Origin: Hymenopus coronatus
Lineage: Eukaryota; Arthropoda; Insecta; Mantodea; Hymenopodidae
DNA length: 64,000 nucleotides
Reading direction: 5' to 3'
Assembly: GCA_030762935.1 (NCBI GenBank)
Contig: CM060881.1
Location: forward strand, 99,752,501 to 99,816,500
Part shown: one piece after another, positions 54,273-64,000 of the stretch
How positions within the stretch are numbered: the first letter of the stretch is position 1
Layout of the letters: each line of letters opens with the position of its first letter
Made by a program: the position numbers and the translations under genes
The notes under the pieces: generated by a model
Told to the model about the DNA's origin: nothing
Databases searched by the model: none
The model's input: only the letters and a program-made list of their open reading frames with translations

Positions 54273-55162
54273 TAAATGTACATAGTGTATAGAGAAGGTA
54301 CTGCACTCCACCCAAAAATTCGATACCAAGATTTCACCGGAAATATATGTTTTAGGGTCCCCAATATCCAAAAAAACATTTTCACAAAAAGGTCCGTGTT
54401 TGTGTGTGAGTGTGTGTCCGTGTGTCCATGTGCCTGTGAACACGATAACTCAAAAACGAAAAGTAGCTAAAATACCAAACTTGGTATTTAAGTTCAGTAT
54501 CTTCCAAGACACGAAGATTTTGAGAAAAATCCCCCCACCCCAAAGTACCTTTTACATGGAACTTTTTTCGAAAATTTTGATTTTCTTAAAAATGGCTCTA
54601 ACGATTTTGATTAAAATATCGTAATTTAAAGATACTTACTTGAAGAATAAAATGTATATCTTGAATTTTCTGGGAATAGCTTCTAAAGACCTGTTTATTC
54701 TGGGTGAATTTTGCTTAATTTGGCATAACTAGTAAATCGTAAGAAATACACAGAAGCTTACTATACAAAAAATGTAGGCCTTGTTAAAATACACCACTTA
54801 CGTCATATAAATTTTTTTCGTGGAGCTTACCGTTTTCGAGGTATTCATTGCTATTAGTTTCAGTTGTGAAGTACTTATATTTTTCTCAGACGGGAGTGTC
54901 CGTTTTTCTTTTGTTCTACTCCTGGCCAAGAAAAGAAGCGATTTGTAATGACACGCATAACGACAGTTTTTAAAACATTTGACTATCGATTTAGCCTAGT
55001 GTATTTCCTTATATTCTTCCTACTTATAAGGAATTAAGTAATAAGAACATTATGCTGCATAGCTCGATTAACAAGGTGCAGAAAGAAGAATAATCTTATG
55101 TAAGAAGTTTGTAGAACGGCTAGAGAAAGTCATGTGAGTGTAACACATAAGATTTTTAATGA
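54273..55162 (+). mobile_element. HINE-like copy, start cut at palindrome
   Basis: Begins in the centre of the 5' palindrome (ATGTACATAGTGTATAGAGAAGG), then is complete: microsatellite 54396-54436, dyad AATACCAAACTTGGTATTTAAG, end GGCTAGAGAAAGTCATGTGAGTGTAACACATAAGATTTTT. Confidence 0.93.
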
Positions 55163-55288
55163 CGCGCTTTTACTAAGATTTCTATCAACAATGAAACGAT
55201 AGCTGATCACGGTATGATCCTATAGAGTTAAAATCCACTTTCCTTAGGAATTCATTCTCTAAGTGGCCAAGAAAGCACGACTTTAAAA

Positions 55289-55985
55289 AATCTGATGTAT
55301 TCCATTCACATGACTTTCTCTACATCTCTGCAACAAATTATTGTTAAAAAGCTTATGCTTCTCTTTACTTCATTCAAATATAGAAAAAATTAGCAGAAAC
55401 AGTCTTTGTAAGTAGAAGCGGAATAAGGAAGTACCATAGGTTTTACTGATAGTCAAAAGCTGGTTGCTATGTGACTGAAGTTCCTTTGTTTGTATGGCCA
55501 GGAGTTGACAAATTCATGCATGACAAAGGTATAAGTTTTTAAAGCTGAAACAAAAAATAAGGATTATCTTAAAATCGATCATTTCCACGAACAAATATAT
55601 GTAACATAAATTGTGTGTTTCAATGTGCTCTACATTTTTTGTGTGGTAAGTTTTTGTCCATCTCTTATGGTTTAGCAGTTATGCAAACTTCCGAAAAATT
55701 CATTCAGAATAAAGTAGTCTTCAAAAGATATTCCCAGATAATTCAAAATATACATTTTATTTTTCAGGTACATATCTTTAATATACGAAATTTTAATCAA
55801 AATCGTTACAGCCATTTTTGAGAAAATCAAAATTTTCGAAACTGTTTCCATGTAAAGGGTAGTTTGGGGTGGGAGGATTTTTCTCAAAATCTTCGTGTCG
55901 CATCCCTGGAGGATACTTAACTTAAATACCAAGTTTGGTATTTTACCGACTTTTCGTTTTTGAGTTATCGTGTTCACAGGCACAC

Positions 55986-56024
<39 letters not shown>

Positions 56025-56120
56025 CCTTTTTCTGGATACAGGGGACCCTAAAACATATATTCCCGGTGAAATCTCGGTATCGAACTTTTTGGTGGAGTTC
56101 AATACCTTCTCTATACACTC
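55289..56120 (-). mobile_element. HINE-like copy, start cut at palindrome
   Basis: 3' end AAAATCTGATGTATTCCATTCACATGACTTTCTC at left. Dyad AAATACCAAGTTTGGTATTT, CA microsatellite 55988-56020. The right end stops at CTTCTCTATACACTC, half-way through the palindrome. Confidence 0.93.
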
Positions 56121-56583
56121 TTAGATTCTAATATAAGATTTATTATACCTTTTGACCCTTGGCTATTACTACTAATTCCGTACATTAACAGTATAATTAA
56201 TTTTCTTCTGGTCAGTAAATTTCTATGACAGGCACTTCCTTCCATCGCAAAAAAAGCTAATTTCCATAATTACAAAATTATCAAATCAATCTTAAAAGGT
56301 GTCTTGCTTGTAGCTTCACATCTCATGAATCATGCATTGGTTTCATAGCACGTTCAAAAGCTATTAACTTCTGCCAGAAATGTGTCGTTTACCTCAGGGT
56401 CATTGCCACCAAAACAATAAATTAAGAGGTTTTCTTCAGTATAAATCATGAACTCATTATCTAATAGAAGTGGTCAATTATCATGATTTCCCGTTGTCAT
56501 TCTTTAAGATTTTACGATGCCTCAGGTAAGGAAAAACTTCAGTTGCTACATAACTACCTTCCTCAACTACTTTGACTTCTGTT
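56121..56583. other. unassigned spacer
   Basis: AT-rich with no recognised feature. Confidence 0.45.
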
Positions 56584-57441
56584 TTTATCTTCTCTAGCCC
56601 CATATGTGCAAGGTACATAGGGATAGAGAAGCATTGCATTCCACCCAAAAATTCGATGTCGAGGTTTCACCGGAAATACATGTTTTAGGACCCCCCTGAA
56701 TCCAAAAAAAAGCATTTCCAGGAAAAGGTCCGTGTGTGTGTCCGTGTGTCCGTGAACACGATAACTCAAAAACGAAAACTAGCTAAAATACCAAACTTGG
56801 CATTTAAGTTCAGTATCTTCCAGGGATGCGACACGAAGATTTTTAGAAAAATCCCCCCACCCCAAAATACACTTTTCATGGAAATTTTTTAGAAAATTTA
56901 GATTTTCTTAAAAATGGCTGTAACGAGTTTGATTAAAATATCGTATATTAAAGATATTTACCTGAAAAATAAAATGTATATTTTGAATTTTCTGGGAATA
57001 GCTTCTGAAGACTACTTTATTCAGGGTCATTTTTAAGGAATTTTGCATAACTGCTAAACCGTAAGATATGGACAAAAACTTACCTAACAGCAAATGAAGA
57101 GCACTTTAAAACACACAATTTATGTTAATTACATTTTTTTCGTGGAGTTGATTGTTTTTGAGATATTCCTTGTTTTGGTTTCAGCTATAAAAAACTTATA
57201 CTTTTCTCATACAGGACTTTGTGAGCTCGTGTCCATACAAACAAAGGAACTTCAGTCATATAGCAACCAGCTTTTGACTATCACTTTAACCTATGGTACC
57301 CCATTATTTCGCTTCTAATAACAAGGAAGCAAGTAATAAGCCTATTTCTGCTAATTTTTTCTCAATTAGATGAAGTAAATAGTGTAATTTGTTGCAGAGA
57401 TATAGAGAAAGTTATGTGAATGGAACACATCAGATTTTTTC
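56584..57441 (+). mobile_element. HINE-like copy, full length
   Basis: TTTTTATCTTCTCTAGCCCC start with palindrome, microsatellite 56731-56752, dyad AATACCAAACTTGGCATTTAAG, end GATATAGAGAAAGTTATGTGAATGGAACACATCAGATTTTTT. Confidence 0.94.
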
Positions 57442-57545
57442 TTTTGAGTACATTAGCTAGTAGACAAAGCACTCCTATCATCGACTTGACTGCGCTCCAA
57501 AATCATAGGCAGTTGAGATTTAATTGTAATGTGTTTTTCTATACC

Positions 57546-57662
57546 TTTTACTTTATCTATATAGAGTATAGAGAAAGTATTGCATTCCACTCAAAAATTC
57601 GATAACGAGATTTCACCGGAAATAGACGTTTTAGGGTGCTCTGTATCTAAAAACATGTTTAT
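57546..57662 (+). mobile_element. HINE-like copy, 5' part (split host)
   Basis: TTTTACTTTATCTATATAG start, CACTCAAAAATTCG, CACCGGAAATAGACG, ending in ATGTTTATAAAAA, the A tract before the microsatellite. Its continuation starts at 60415, after three inserted minus copies. Confidence 0.9.
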
Positions 57663-58555
57663 AAAAATCTGATGTGTGCCATTCACATGACTTTCACTAC
57701 ATCTCTGCAACAAATTATTCTTAAAAAGCTTATACTTCTATTTACTTTATGCTAATCAGAAAAAAATAGCAGGAATAGTCTTATTATTTGTTTCCTTGTA
57801 ATTAAAAGCGAAATAAGGGAGTACCATAGGTTAAAATGATAGTCAAAAGCTGGCTGCTATGTCAATGAAGTTTCTTTGTTTATATGGATAGGAGTTGACA
57901 AGTTCCTGTATAAGAAAAGTATACGTTTTTCATAGCAGAAACCAAAAATAAGGAATGTCTAAAGACGTTGAGCTTCACGAAAAAATGTATATAGCATAAA
58001 TTGTGTGTTTTAATGTGCTGTACATTTTTTGTGTGTTAAGTTTTTGTCCAACTCTTACGGTTTAGCAGTTATTCAAAATTCAGTAAAATTCATCCAGAAT
58101 AAACTACTTTTCAGATGCTATTCCCATAAAATTCAAAACATACATTTTATTTGTCAGGTAAATATATTTAATATACGAAATTTTAATCAAAATCGTTAGA
58201 GCCATTTTTGAGAAAATCAAAATTTTCGAAAAAAATCCATGTAAAGGGTAGTTGGGGGTGGGGGATTTTCTCAAAATCTACGTGTCGCATCCCTGCAAGA
58301 TATTAAACTTAAATACCAAGTTTGGTATATTACCGACTTTTCGTTTTTGAGTTATCGTGTTCACAGACACACTGACACACGGACACACACACACACACGC
58401 ACACACACACAGACCTTTTTGTGAAAATGCTTTTTTTGCATATTGGGGACCCTAAAAGATATATTTCCGTTGAAATCTCGGTATCGATTTTTTGGGTGGA
58501 GTGCAATACCTTCTCTATACACTATGTACATAGTGCGTATAGAGAAAGTAAAAAA
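57663..58555 (-). mobile_element. HINE-like copy, trimer unit 1
   Basis: Full minus copy from AATCTGATGTGTGCCATTCACATGACTTTC to CGTATAGAGAAAGTAAAAAA. Dyad AAATACCAAGTTTGGTATAT, CA microsatellite 58374-58412, perfect palindrome CTATACACTATGTACATAGTG. Its A run leads straight into unit 2. Confidence 0.95.
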
Positions 58556-59441
58556 ATGTGATGTGTACCATTCACATGACTTTCTCCATATCCCTGCAAC
58601 AAATAATTCTTAAAAAACTTATACTTCTATTTACTTTATGCTAATCAGAAAAAATTAGCAGAAATAGTCTTATTACTCGCATCCTTGTAAGTAGAAGCGA
58701 AATAAGGGACAATCGTAGGTTAAAGTGATAGTCAAAAGATGGTTGCTATGTCAATTAGGTTCCTTTGTTCATATGGATAGGAGTTGACAAGTTCTAGTAT
58801 GAGAAAAGTATACGTTTTTCATAGCAGAAACCAAAAATAAGGAATGTCACAAAAACGACGAAGTCCACGAAAAAAATGTATATAACATAAATTGTGTGTT
58901 TTAATGTGCTCTACACTTTTTGTGTAGTAAGTTTTTGTCCATCTCTTACGGTTTAGCAGTTATTCAAAATTTAGTAAAATTCATCCAGAATAAACTACTC
59001 TTCAGAGGCTATTCCCAGAAAATTCAAGATATACATTTCATTTGTCAGGTAAATATGTTTAATATCCGAAACTTTAATTAAAATCGTTAGAGGCATTTTT
59101 GAGAAAATCAAAATTTTCGAAAAAAAATCCATGTAAAGGGTAGTTTGGGGTCGGGGGATTTTTCTCAAATTCTTCGTGTCGCATCCCTGGAAGATACTAA
59201 ACTTAAATACCAAGTTTGGTATTTTACCGACTTTTCATTTTTGACTTATCGTGTTCACAAACACACGGACACACGGACACACACACACACACACAGACCT
59301 TTTTGTGAAAATGCTTTTTTTGGATATTGGGGACTCTAAAACATATATTTCCGGTGAAATCTCGGTATCGAATTTTTGGTGGAGTGCAATACTTTCTCTA
59401 TACACTATGTACATAGTGTGTATGGAGAAAGTAATAAAAAT
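58556..59441 (-). mobile_element. HINE-like copy, trimer unit 2
   Basis: Full copy from TGTGATGTGTACCATTCACATGAC to GTGTGTATGGAGAAAGTAATAAAAA. Dyad AAATACCAAGTTTGGTATTT intact at about 59205-59224; CA microsatellite 59260-59297. By eye it is closer to unit 1 than to most other copies. Confidence 0.95.
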
Positions 59442-60414
59442 ATTATGAGCTCCATTCACATGCCTTTCTCTACGTCCTGTAACAAATTATTGTTAAAAAA
59501 CACATTTTCTGTCTACTTTAATATAATCAAGATAAACATTAACAGCAATGATCTTAATTACTTGCTTCCTTGTAGGTAGAAGTAAAATAAGGGGATACAC
59601 TAAAGCGATAGTCAAATACTTTAAAAGCTGGTTGCCATATGATTAAAATCAGTTTCTATGCAGGGCCAGGAGTTTACAAATTTCCGCGTGAGAAAAGTTT
59701 AAGTATTTTTAATCTGAAGCTAATATCAAGGAATACCTAATAAATGGTCAATTCCACGAAAACAACGTATATGACATAAATTGTGTGTTTTAACGTGATC
59801 TACATTTTTTGTGTAGTAAATTTTTGTCTATCTCTTATGGTTTATCAGTTACGAAAATTTCAGCAAAATTCACCCCAAATAAAGGAATATTCAGAGCTAT
59901 TCCGAGAAAATTCAACATATACATTTTATTTGCCATATAAATATCTTTAATATACGACATTTTAATAAAAATCATGAGAGTCATTTTTTAGCAAATCCAA
60001 ATGTTCGAAATTTTTTTCCATATAAAGGGTAGTTTGAAGTAGAGAATTTTTTTCAAAATCTTCGTGTCGCATCCCTATTATATACTTAACTTGAATATCA
60101 ATTTTGGTAATTTACCAACTTTTAGGGTATATTAGGAACATCTTTAAGAATTTTAATTCGAACTGAAGGGATAGCTGATAGTAAATTAGTAATCCTCAAA
60201 AAGATATTTGTCCTCAAGGTAATATGTAACCTTCTTTGACTTATCGTGTTCACAGACACACGGACACACTGCCACAAACACGGACCTTTTTCTGAAAATC
60301 ATTTTTTGGATACAGGAGATCCTACTTCCGGTGAAATTTCGGTATCGAATTTTTGGGTGGGTTGTAATACTTTCTCTATACACTATGTCATGGTACGTAT
60401 AGAGAAAGTAAAAA
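59442..60414 (-). mobile_element. HINE-like copy, trimer unit 3
   Basis: Starts TATGAGCTCCATTCACATGCCTTTCTC and ends GTACGTATAGAGAAAGTAAAA. About 110 bp of foreign sequence (about 60124-60233) interrupts it just after the dyad region. Its 5' end meets the second part of the host copy. Confidence 0.92.
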
Positions 60415-61146
60415 GTTCCTTTGTGTGTGTATGTGTGTGTCCATGTGTCCATGTGTCTGTGACGATAGCTTAAAAACGAAAACTCGGTAAAATACCAAAC
60501 ATGGTATATAAGTATCTTCCAAGGATGATACACACAGATTTTGAAGAAAATCTCCCCACCCCAAGCTACTCTTTAGATGGAAAAAATTTCGAAAATATTG
60601 ATTTTCTCAAAAATAGCTCTAACGATTTTGATGAAAATACCACATAATAAATATATTCACACGACAAATAAAATGTATATTTTGAATTTTCTGGGAATAG
60701 CTTCTGAAGATCTCTTTATTCTGCATGAATTTTGTTTGTGTTTTGCATAACTAGTACACCATAAGAGGTAAACAAAAACTTACTCCACAAAGTATGTAGA
60801 TCTCGTTGATACACACAATTTATGTCATGTACATTTATTTCGTGAAGTTCACCGTTTTAGAGATATCCTTTATTATTGTTTTTAGCTTTAAATTACTCAC
60901 TTTTTTCACTCAGAAATTTGTAAACTCCTGGGAATACAAAGAAACGGATTTCATCCACATGGCAACCAGTTTTTAAAAAATATTTACCATCGTTTTAGCT
61001 TAGTATATTCCACGATTTCCTTTCTATTTACAAGAAAGCTAATCTTAATCTTGATTAGCATGAAGTAGACAGATGAATAAACTTTTTAACAATAATTTGT
61101 TACAGAGATGTAGAGAAAGTCTTGTGAATGGAACACAGAGTTTTAC
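60415..61146 (+). mobile_element. HINE-like copy, 3' part (split host)
   Basis: Begins GTTCCTTTGTGTGTGTATG, exactly what should follow the A tract at 57662, and runs to GATGTAGAGAAAGTCTTGTGAATGGAACACAGAG. Together with 57546-57662 it makes one copy with no apparent loss. Confidence 0.92.
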
Positions 61147-61189
61147 TTTTGGTGTAAAACAGAAAAAAATTAAAAACAAAATTAAGACT

Positions 61190-61354
61190 AATACTTTTAA
61201 AAGCTTACGTATTACGTATTTTCTCGTAAGCAGAGGAAATGTTGTATCCAATCCAAAATTTGATTACTAGATTTCATCACAAATTTTATCTTTTTAGGTT
61301 CCCTAATGCAAAAAAAATAATAATTAAAAAATACGTGTGAGTAAGTGTGAATGA

Positions 61355-61417
<63 letters not shown>

Positions 61418-61771
61418 GCGTGTAGGGGGGGTGAACAGAATAACTCAAAGACGAAAAGTCTGCTAATTGCAAACTATATATTTAAGTTTACCATATCCCA
61501 AGGATTCATCGCCAAAATGTTCAAGAAAATCCCCCTATCCAAAACTTTCCTTTACATGGATCATTTTCGAAAATTGTAGTTTCTCAAAAATACCTCAAAC
61601 GATTTAGATTAAATATCATATGTTTAATATATTTTTATAATAGAACTGTGTAGCTAAAGTTCTCTTTGTTCTGATTGAGTTTTGCATACCTGCCAAAGTT
61701 TGATAGATAGACAAAATGTTGTTACCTAAAATGCAGATCTCGTTAAAGGACATAAACTATGTTATATACAT
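61190..61771 (+). mobile_element. HINE-like copy, first part (split)
   Basis: Diverged 5' end (TACTTTTAAAAGCTTACG), then CATCACAAATTTT, a (TG)n expansion 61359-61416 and collinear sequence to TATACATTTTT. It is interrupted there by the next plus copy; the remainder is at 62570-62752. Confidence 0.85.
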
Positions 61772-62568
61772 TTTTAATTTCTCTACACGTACTGTGCACA
61801 TAGTGTATAAAAGAATTATTGTATTTAATCCAAAAATGTTATATTTGTCTTGAGATCCCCTGAGTCCAAACAAGCATTTTTAGAAAAGTTACGTGTCTGT
61901 GTGTGCCTTTGGATAGCATAGCTCAAAAACTAAAAGACCATTAAATATCAAACTTGATATTTAAGTTTGGTATCTTCCAAGTATGAGACAAGAAGATTTT
62001 CAAGAAAATCCCTCCAACCCAAACTACCCTTTGTATGGAAACGTTTGTGAAAATTTTTGTTTTTCTCAAAAATGGCTATAACGATTTTGACCGACATACC
62101 GTATATTATTAAAGCTACTTCATCACAAATAAAATGTATATTTTTAACTTTCTGAGAATATTTTTAATGAGCTGTTCATTCTGAATGAAGTTTGCTGAAT
62201 TTTGCACAACTAGTAAATCGTAAAAGATACACAAAAAATAGCTCTCGTTAAAACACACAATTTATGTCATACGTATCTTCTCAAACGGCGTCCACCTTTC
62301 ATTTCATCTCTGTTTAGTTTTTCTGGAAATGCAAAGCGAACCGAACTTCAATTGTTCACATATAAACCGAATTTTAAAAGACTTTACTGTCGCTTTAGCC
62401 TGGTATATTCCTTTATTTCCTTTCTACTTACAAGCAACTAAGTAGGTAGACCAATTGTGTTAATGTTTATCTCGTTTAGCATGATGTAGATATTTAGTAA
62501 GAATAGTTTGTTTGCAGAACAGATAGAGAAATTCATATGAATGCAACACATCAGATTTTTTTTCAATA
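61772..62568 (+). mobile_element. HINE-like copy nested in plus copy
   Basis: TTAATTTCTCTACACGTACTGTGCACATAGTGTATA start, dyad-region AATATCAAACTTGATATTTAAG, end CAGATAGAGAAATTCATATGAATGCAACACATCAGATTTTTTTT. Confidence 0.9.
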
Positions 62569-62569
62569 C

Positions 62570-62752
62570 CATCCATAACATATGCTTTAAACCATTTGAC
62601 TAACGGTTTATACTATGCCTTATTTCCCTTCTAGTACTAGAAAATAAGTAACAATGTATATATCGATTGACATGAAGTGGATAGAAGACAAAGTTTTTTA
62701 GGATAGTTTGTTGTAGAACAGATAGAGAAAGTCAGTGAATGGATCACATGCG
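62570..62752 (+). mobile_element. HINE-like copy, last part (split)
   Basis: CCATCCATAACATATGC...CCTTATTTCCCTTCTAGTACTAG to AACAGATAGAGAAAGTCAGTGAATGGATCACATGCG. It completes the copy begun at 61190, with a short loss at the insertion point. Confidence 0.82.
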
Positions 62753-62754
62753 AT

Positions 62755-63600
62755 ATTTACATTCTCTACATGTACTATGTACATAGTGTATAGAGAAGGT
62801 AATGCACTCAAAAATTTGATTTTACAGGAAAATTAATGTTTTGAGATTCCCTGAATCCAAAAAAAGTGTGTGTGTGTCTTTAAGCAGCATAGCTCATAAA
62901 CGAAAAGTCCCTGAAATACCAAAATTGGTATTTAAGTTCAGTACCTTCCAAGGATGCGACAAAAAAATTCAGGAAAATCCTCCCACATCTAACTACGCTT
63001 ATATGAAAAAAAATTGCAAATGTTGATTTTCTCAAAAATTGCTCTAACGATTTTGATTAAAATACGTATATTAAAGATATTTACATAACATTTCAATTCT
63101 ATCTCTTCAATTTTTTTGGGAATAGTCTCTGAAGAGCTCTTTATGTCGATGAATTCTGCTGAATTTTTTTATAAATAGTAAACCGTAAGAGATATACTAT
63201 AACTTATTGAACAAAAAACGTACTTAAAAAACGTACTCCTTAAAAAACATAATTTATGTCATATATGTGCATTTTTCCTAAGGTTGACAGTTTCCAAGAT
63301 ATTCCTTGTTATTGGTTTCAGTTTTAAAATGCTTATTTTTTTCATAGGGGAGCTTGTTAACTTCTATTCATGCAAAGAAACGAATTTCAATCATATAGCA
63401 ACCAGCTTTTAAAGATTTTACTATCATTTTAGCTTAGTGCATTCCCTTACTTCCCTTCTTCTTAAGGAGGCAAGTAGAAAGCCCATTTCTGCTAATGTTT
63501 ATCTCGATTAGCATGAAGTGAATAGAATAATAAGCTTATTAATGATAATTTGTTACAGAGATGTAGAGAAAGTCATGTAAATGGAACACATCAGATTTTT
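62755..63600 (+). mobile_element. HINE-like copy, full length
   Basis: TTTACATTCTCTACATGTACTATGTACATAGTGTATAGAGAAGG with a near-perfect palindrome, dyad AATACCAAAATTGGTATTTAAG, end GATGTAGAGAAAGTCATGTAAATGGAACACATCAGATTTTT. The microsatellite is short (62867-62878). Confidence 0.95.
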
Positions 63601-64000
63601 ATTGGTGTTATTAATTTCTTAGCGTGCATAAAGCTTTAGGTATTTTCAGTTCTGTTGCTGCCGAGAGGGAAGTCTGGTGATAAACTGAGGGTGGACCAAT
63701 GCTAAGCCTCTTACGAGGACCATTCCCTTCCTTCCCCCTATCTTCTGATTAGTCATTGGGGAGAATGGTCCTCGCCGTGTGTGGCGCATGTTTTGTCATA
63801 TATTTTCAATTTATTCTATCAACCTGAAACTTGCTTGTAGCCTAATCCAGCAAGGGATTATGTAGCCGTGACAGAGAATGTTCTGGCTGACAACGTCCAA
63901 GCTGGTGGCTTACAAGGTCTTTGGAACTTTCTGGACAACTTTCCGCTCATGCAGTAACGTCATAACAAGATTTTTCTGAAGTCTAATGTTTACTTTCCCT
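63601..64000. other. unassigned end of window, inverted repeat
   Basis: Less AT-rich. It contains a perfect 12-bp inverted repeat CGAGGACCATTC (63714-63725) and GAATGGTCCTCG (63763-63774). The last bases TTTACTTTCCCT may be the beginning of another HINE-like copy cut by the window edge. No gene recognised. Confidence 0.5.

Noticed and set aside
12228..63600. Dominant repeat as a tandem satellite
   Set aside because: Copies are in both orientations, nested and separated by unrelated DNA. Only a few are tandem.
12228..63600. Dominant repeat as a classical cut-and-paste MITE
   Set aside because: No constant target-site duplication was seen. Inverted motifs are subterminal, a 3' hairpin is present and insertions fall in A/T tracts, fitting HINE-type elements better. 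Not excluded.
1..64000. Prokaryotic operons, phage genes or a defence system
   Set aside because: No dense coding, no ribosome-binding-site-linked ORFs and no recognisable bacterial protein; SINEs, LINEs and Pol III genes show eukaryotic DNA.
1..64000. Endogenous retrovirus or LTR retrotransposon
   Set aside because: No long terminal direct repeats, gag/pol motifs or primer-binding site could be identified.

Overview
The window looks like nuclear DNA of an AT-rich invertebrate, most likely an arthropod. The sequence shows eukaryotic tRNA genes without encoded CCA, tRNA-derived SINEs with target-site duplications, mariner transposons, decayed LINE reverse transcriptases and many dinucleotide microsatellites. 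No intact host protein-coding gene could be supported. Most long open frames are translations of repeats or of antisense tRNA sequence. The species cannot be named from this evidence.

Layout. 1-2.6 kb holds a (CATA)n tract, a (TAA)n tract and an internally deleted copy of the dominant repeat. 2.69-7.36 kb is a tandem array of about 20 tRNA-Cys(GCA) genes and pseudogenes with a repeat period of about 145 bp. It is interrupted at 4126-5988 by a 5'-truncated LINE flanked by an 8-bp duplication of the spacer. Central units are intact and edge units are decayed. 7.4-12 kb is mostly unassigned sequence with old repeat fragments, a SINE and an internally deleted mariner.

From about 12 kb to the end, one interspersed family of about 0.8-0.9 kb dominates. 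I count about 40 whole or partial copies in both orientations, roughly 30 kb by adding my estimated spans, or nearly half the window. Each copy starts with TTTTTACTTTCTCTAC and an imperfect 40-45 bp palindrome. A polymorphic GT-rich microsatellite lies about 130 bp in, followed by a perfect 20-bp dyad. The copy ends with GTAGAGAAAG, a short hairpin and a T run. This matches the plan of DINE-1/HINE elements, which are non-autonomous relatives of Helentrons (rolling-circle transposons). I therefore call the family HINE-like. It has no coding capacity, and no autonomous partner is visible.

The copies are nested and tandem. Three head-to-tail copies (57663-60414) sit inside the A tract of a fourth. 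Copy pairs at 18152-20391 and 37772-40133 are head-to-tail. Several copies lie inside A or T tracts of older copies. A second mariner (35611-36510) and a SINE dimer (19147-19640) also interrupt HINE-like copies. Other residents are RTE-like or related LINE fragments (about 21.8, 23.5, 25.6-26.7, 32.9 and 49.5 kb), several tRNA-derived SINE families with 9-13 bp duplications, and one MITE-like inverted-repeat element (47771-48168).

The points most worth a second look are the HINE-like family with its tandem trimer, and the tRNA-Cys array with its higher-order structure and LINE insertion. One short host-exon candidate is noted at 42391-42483.
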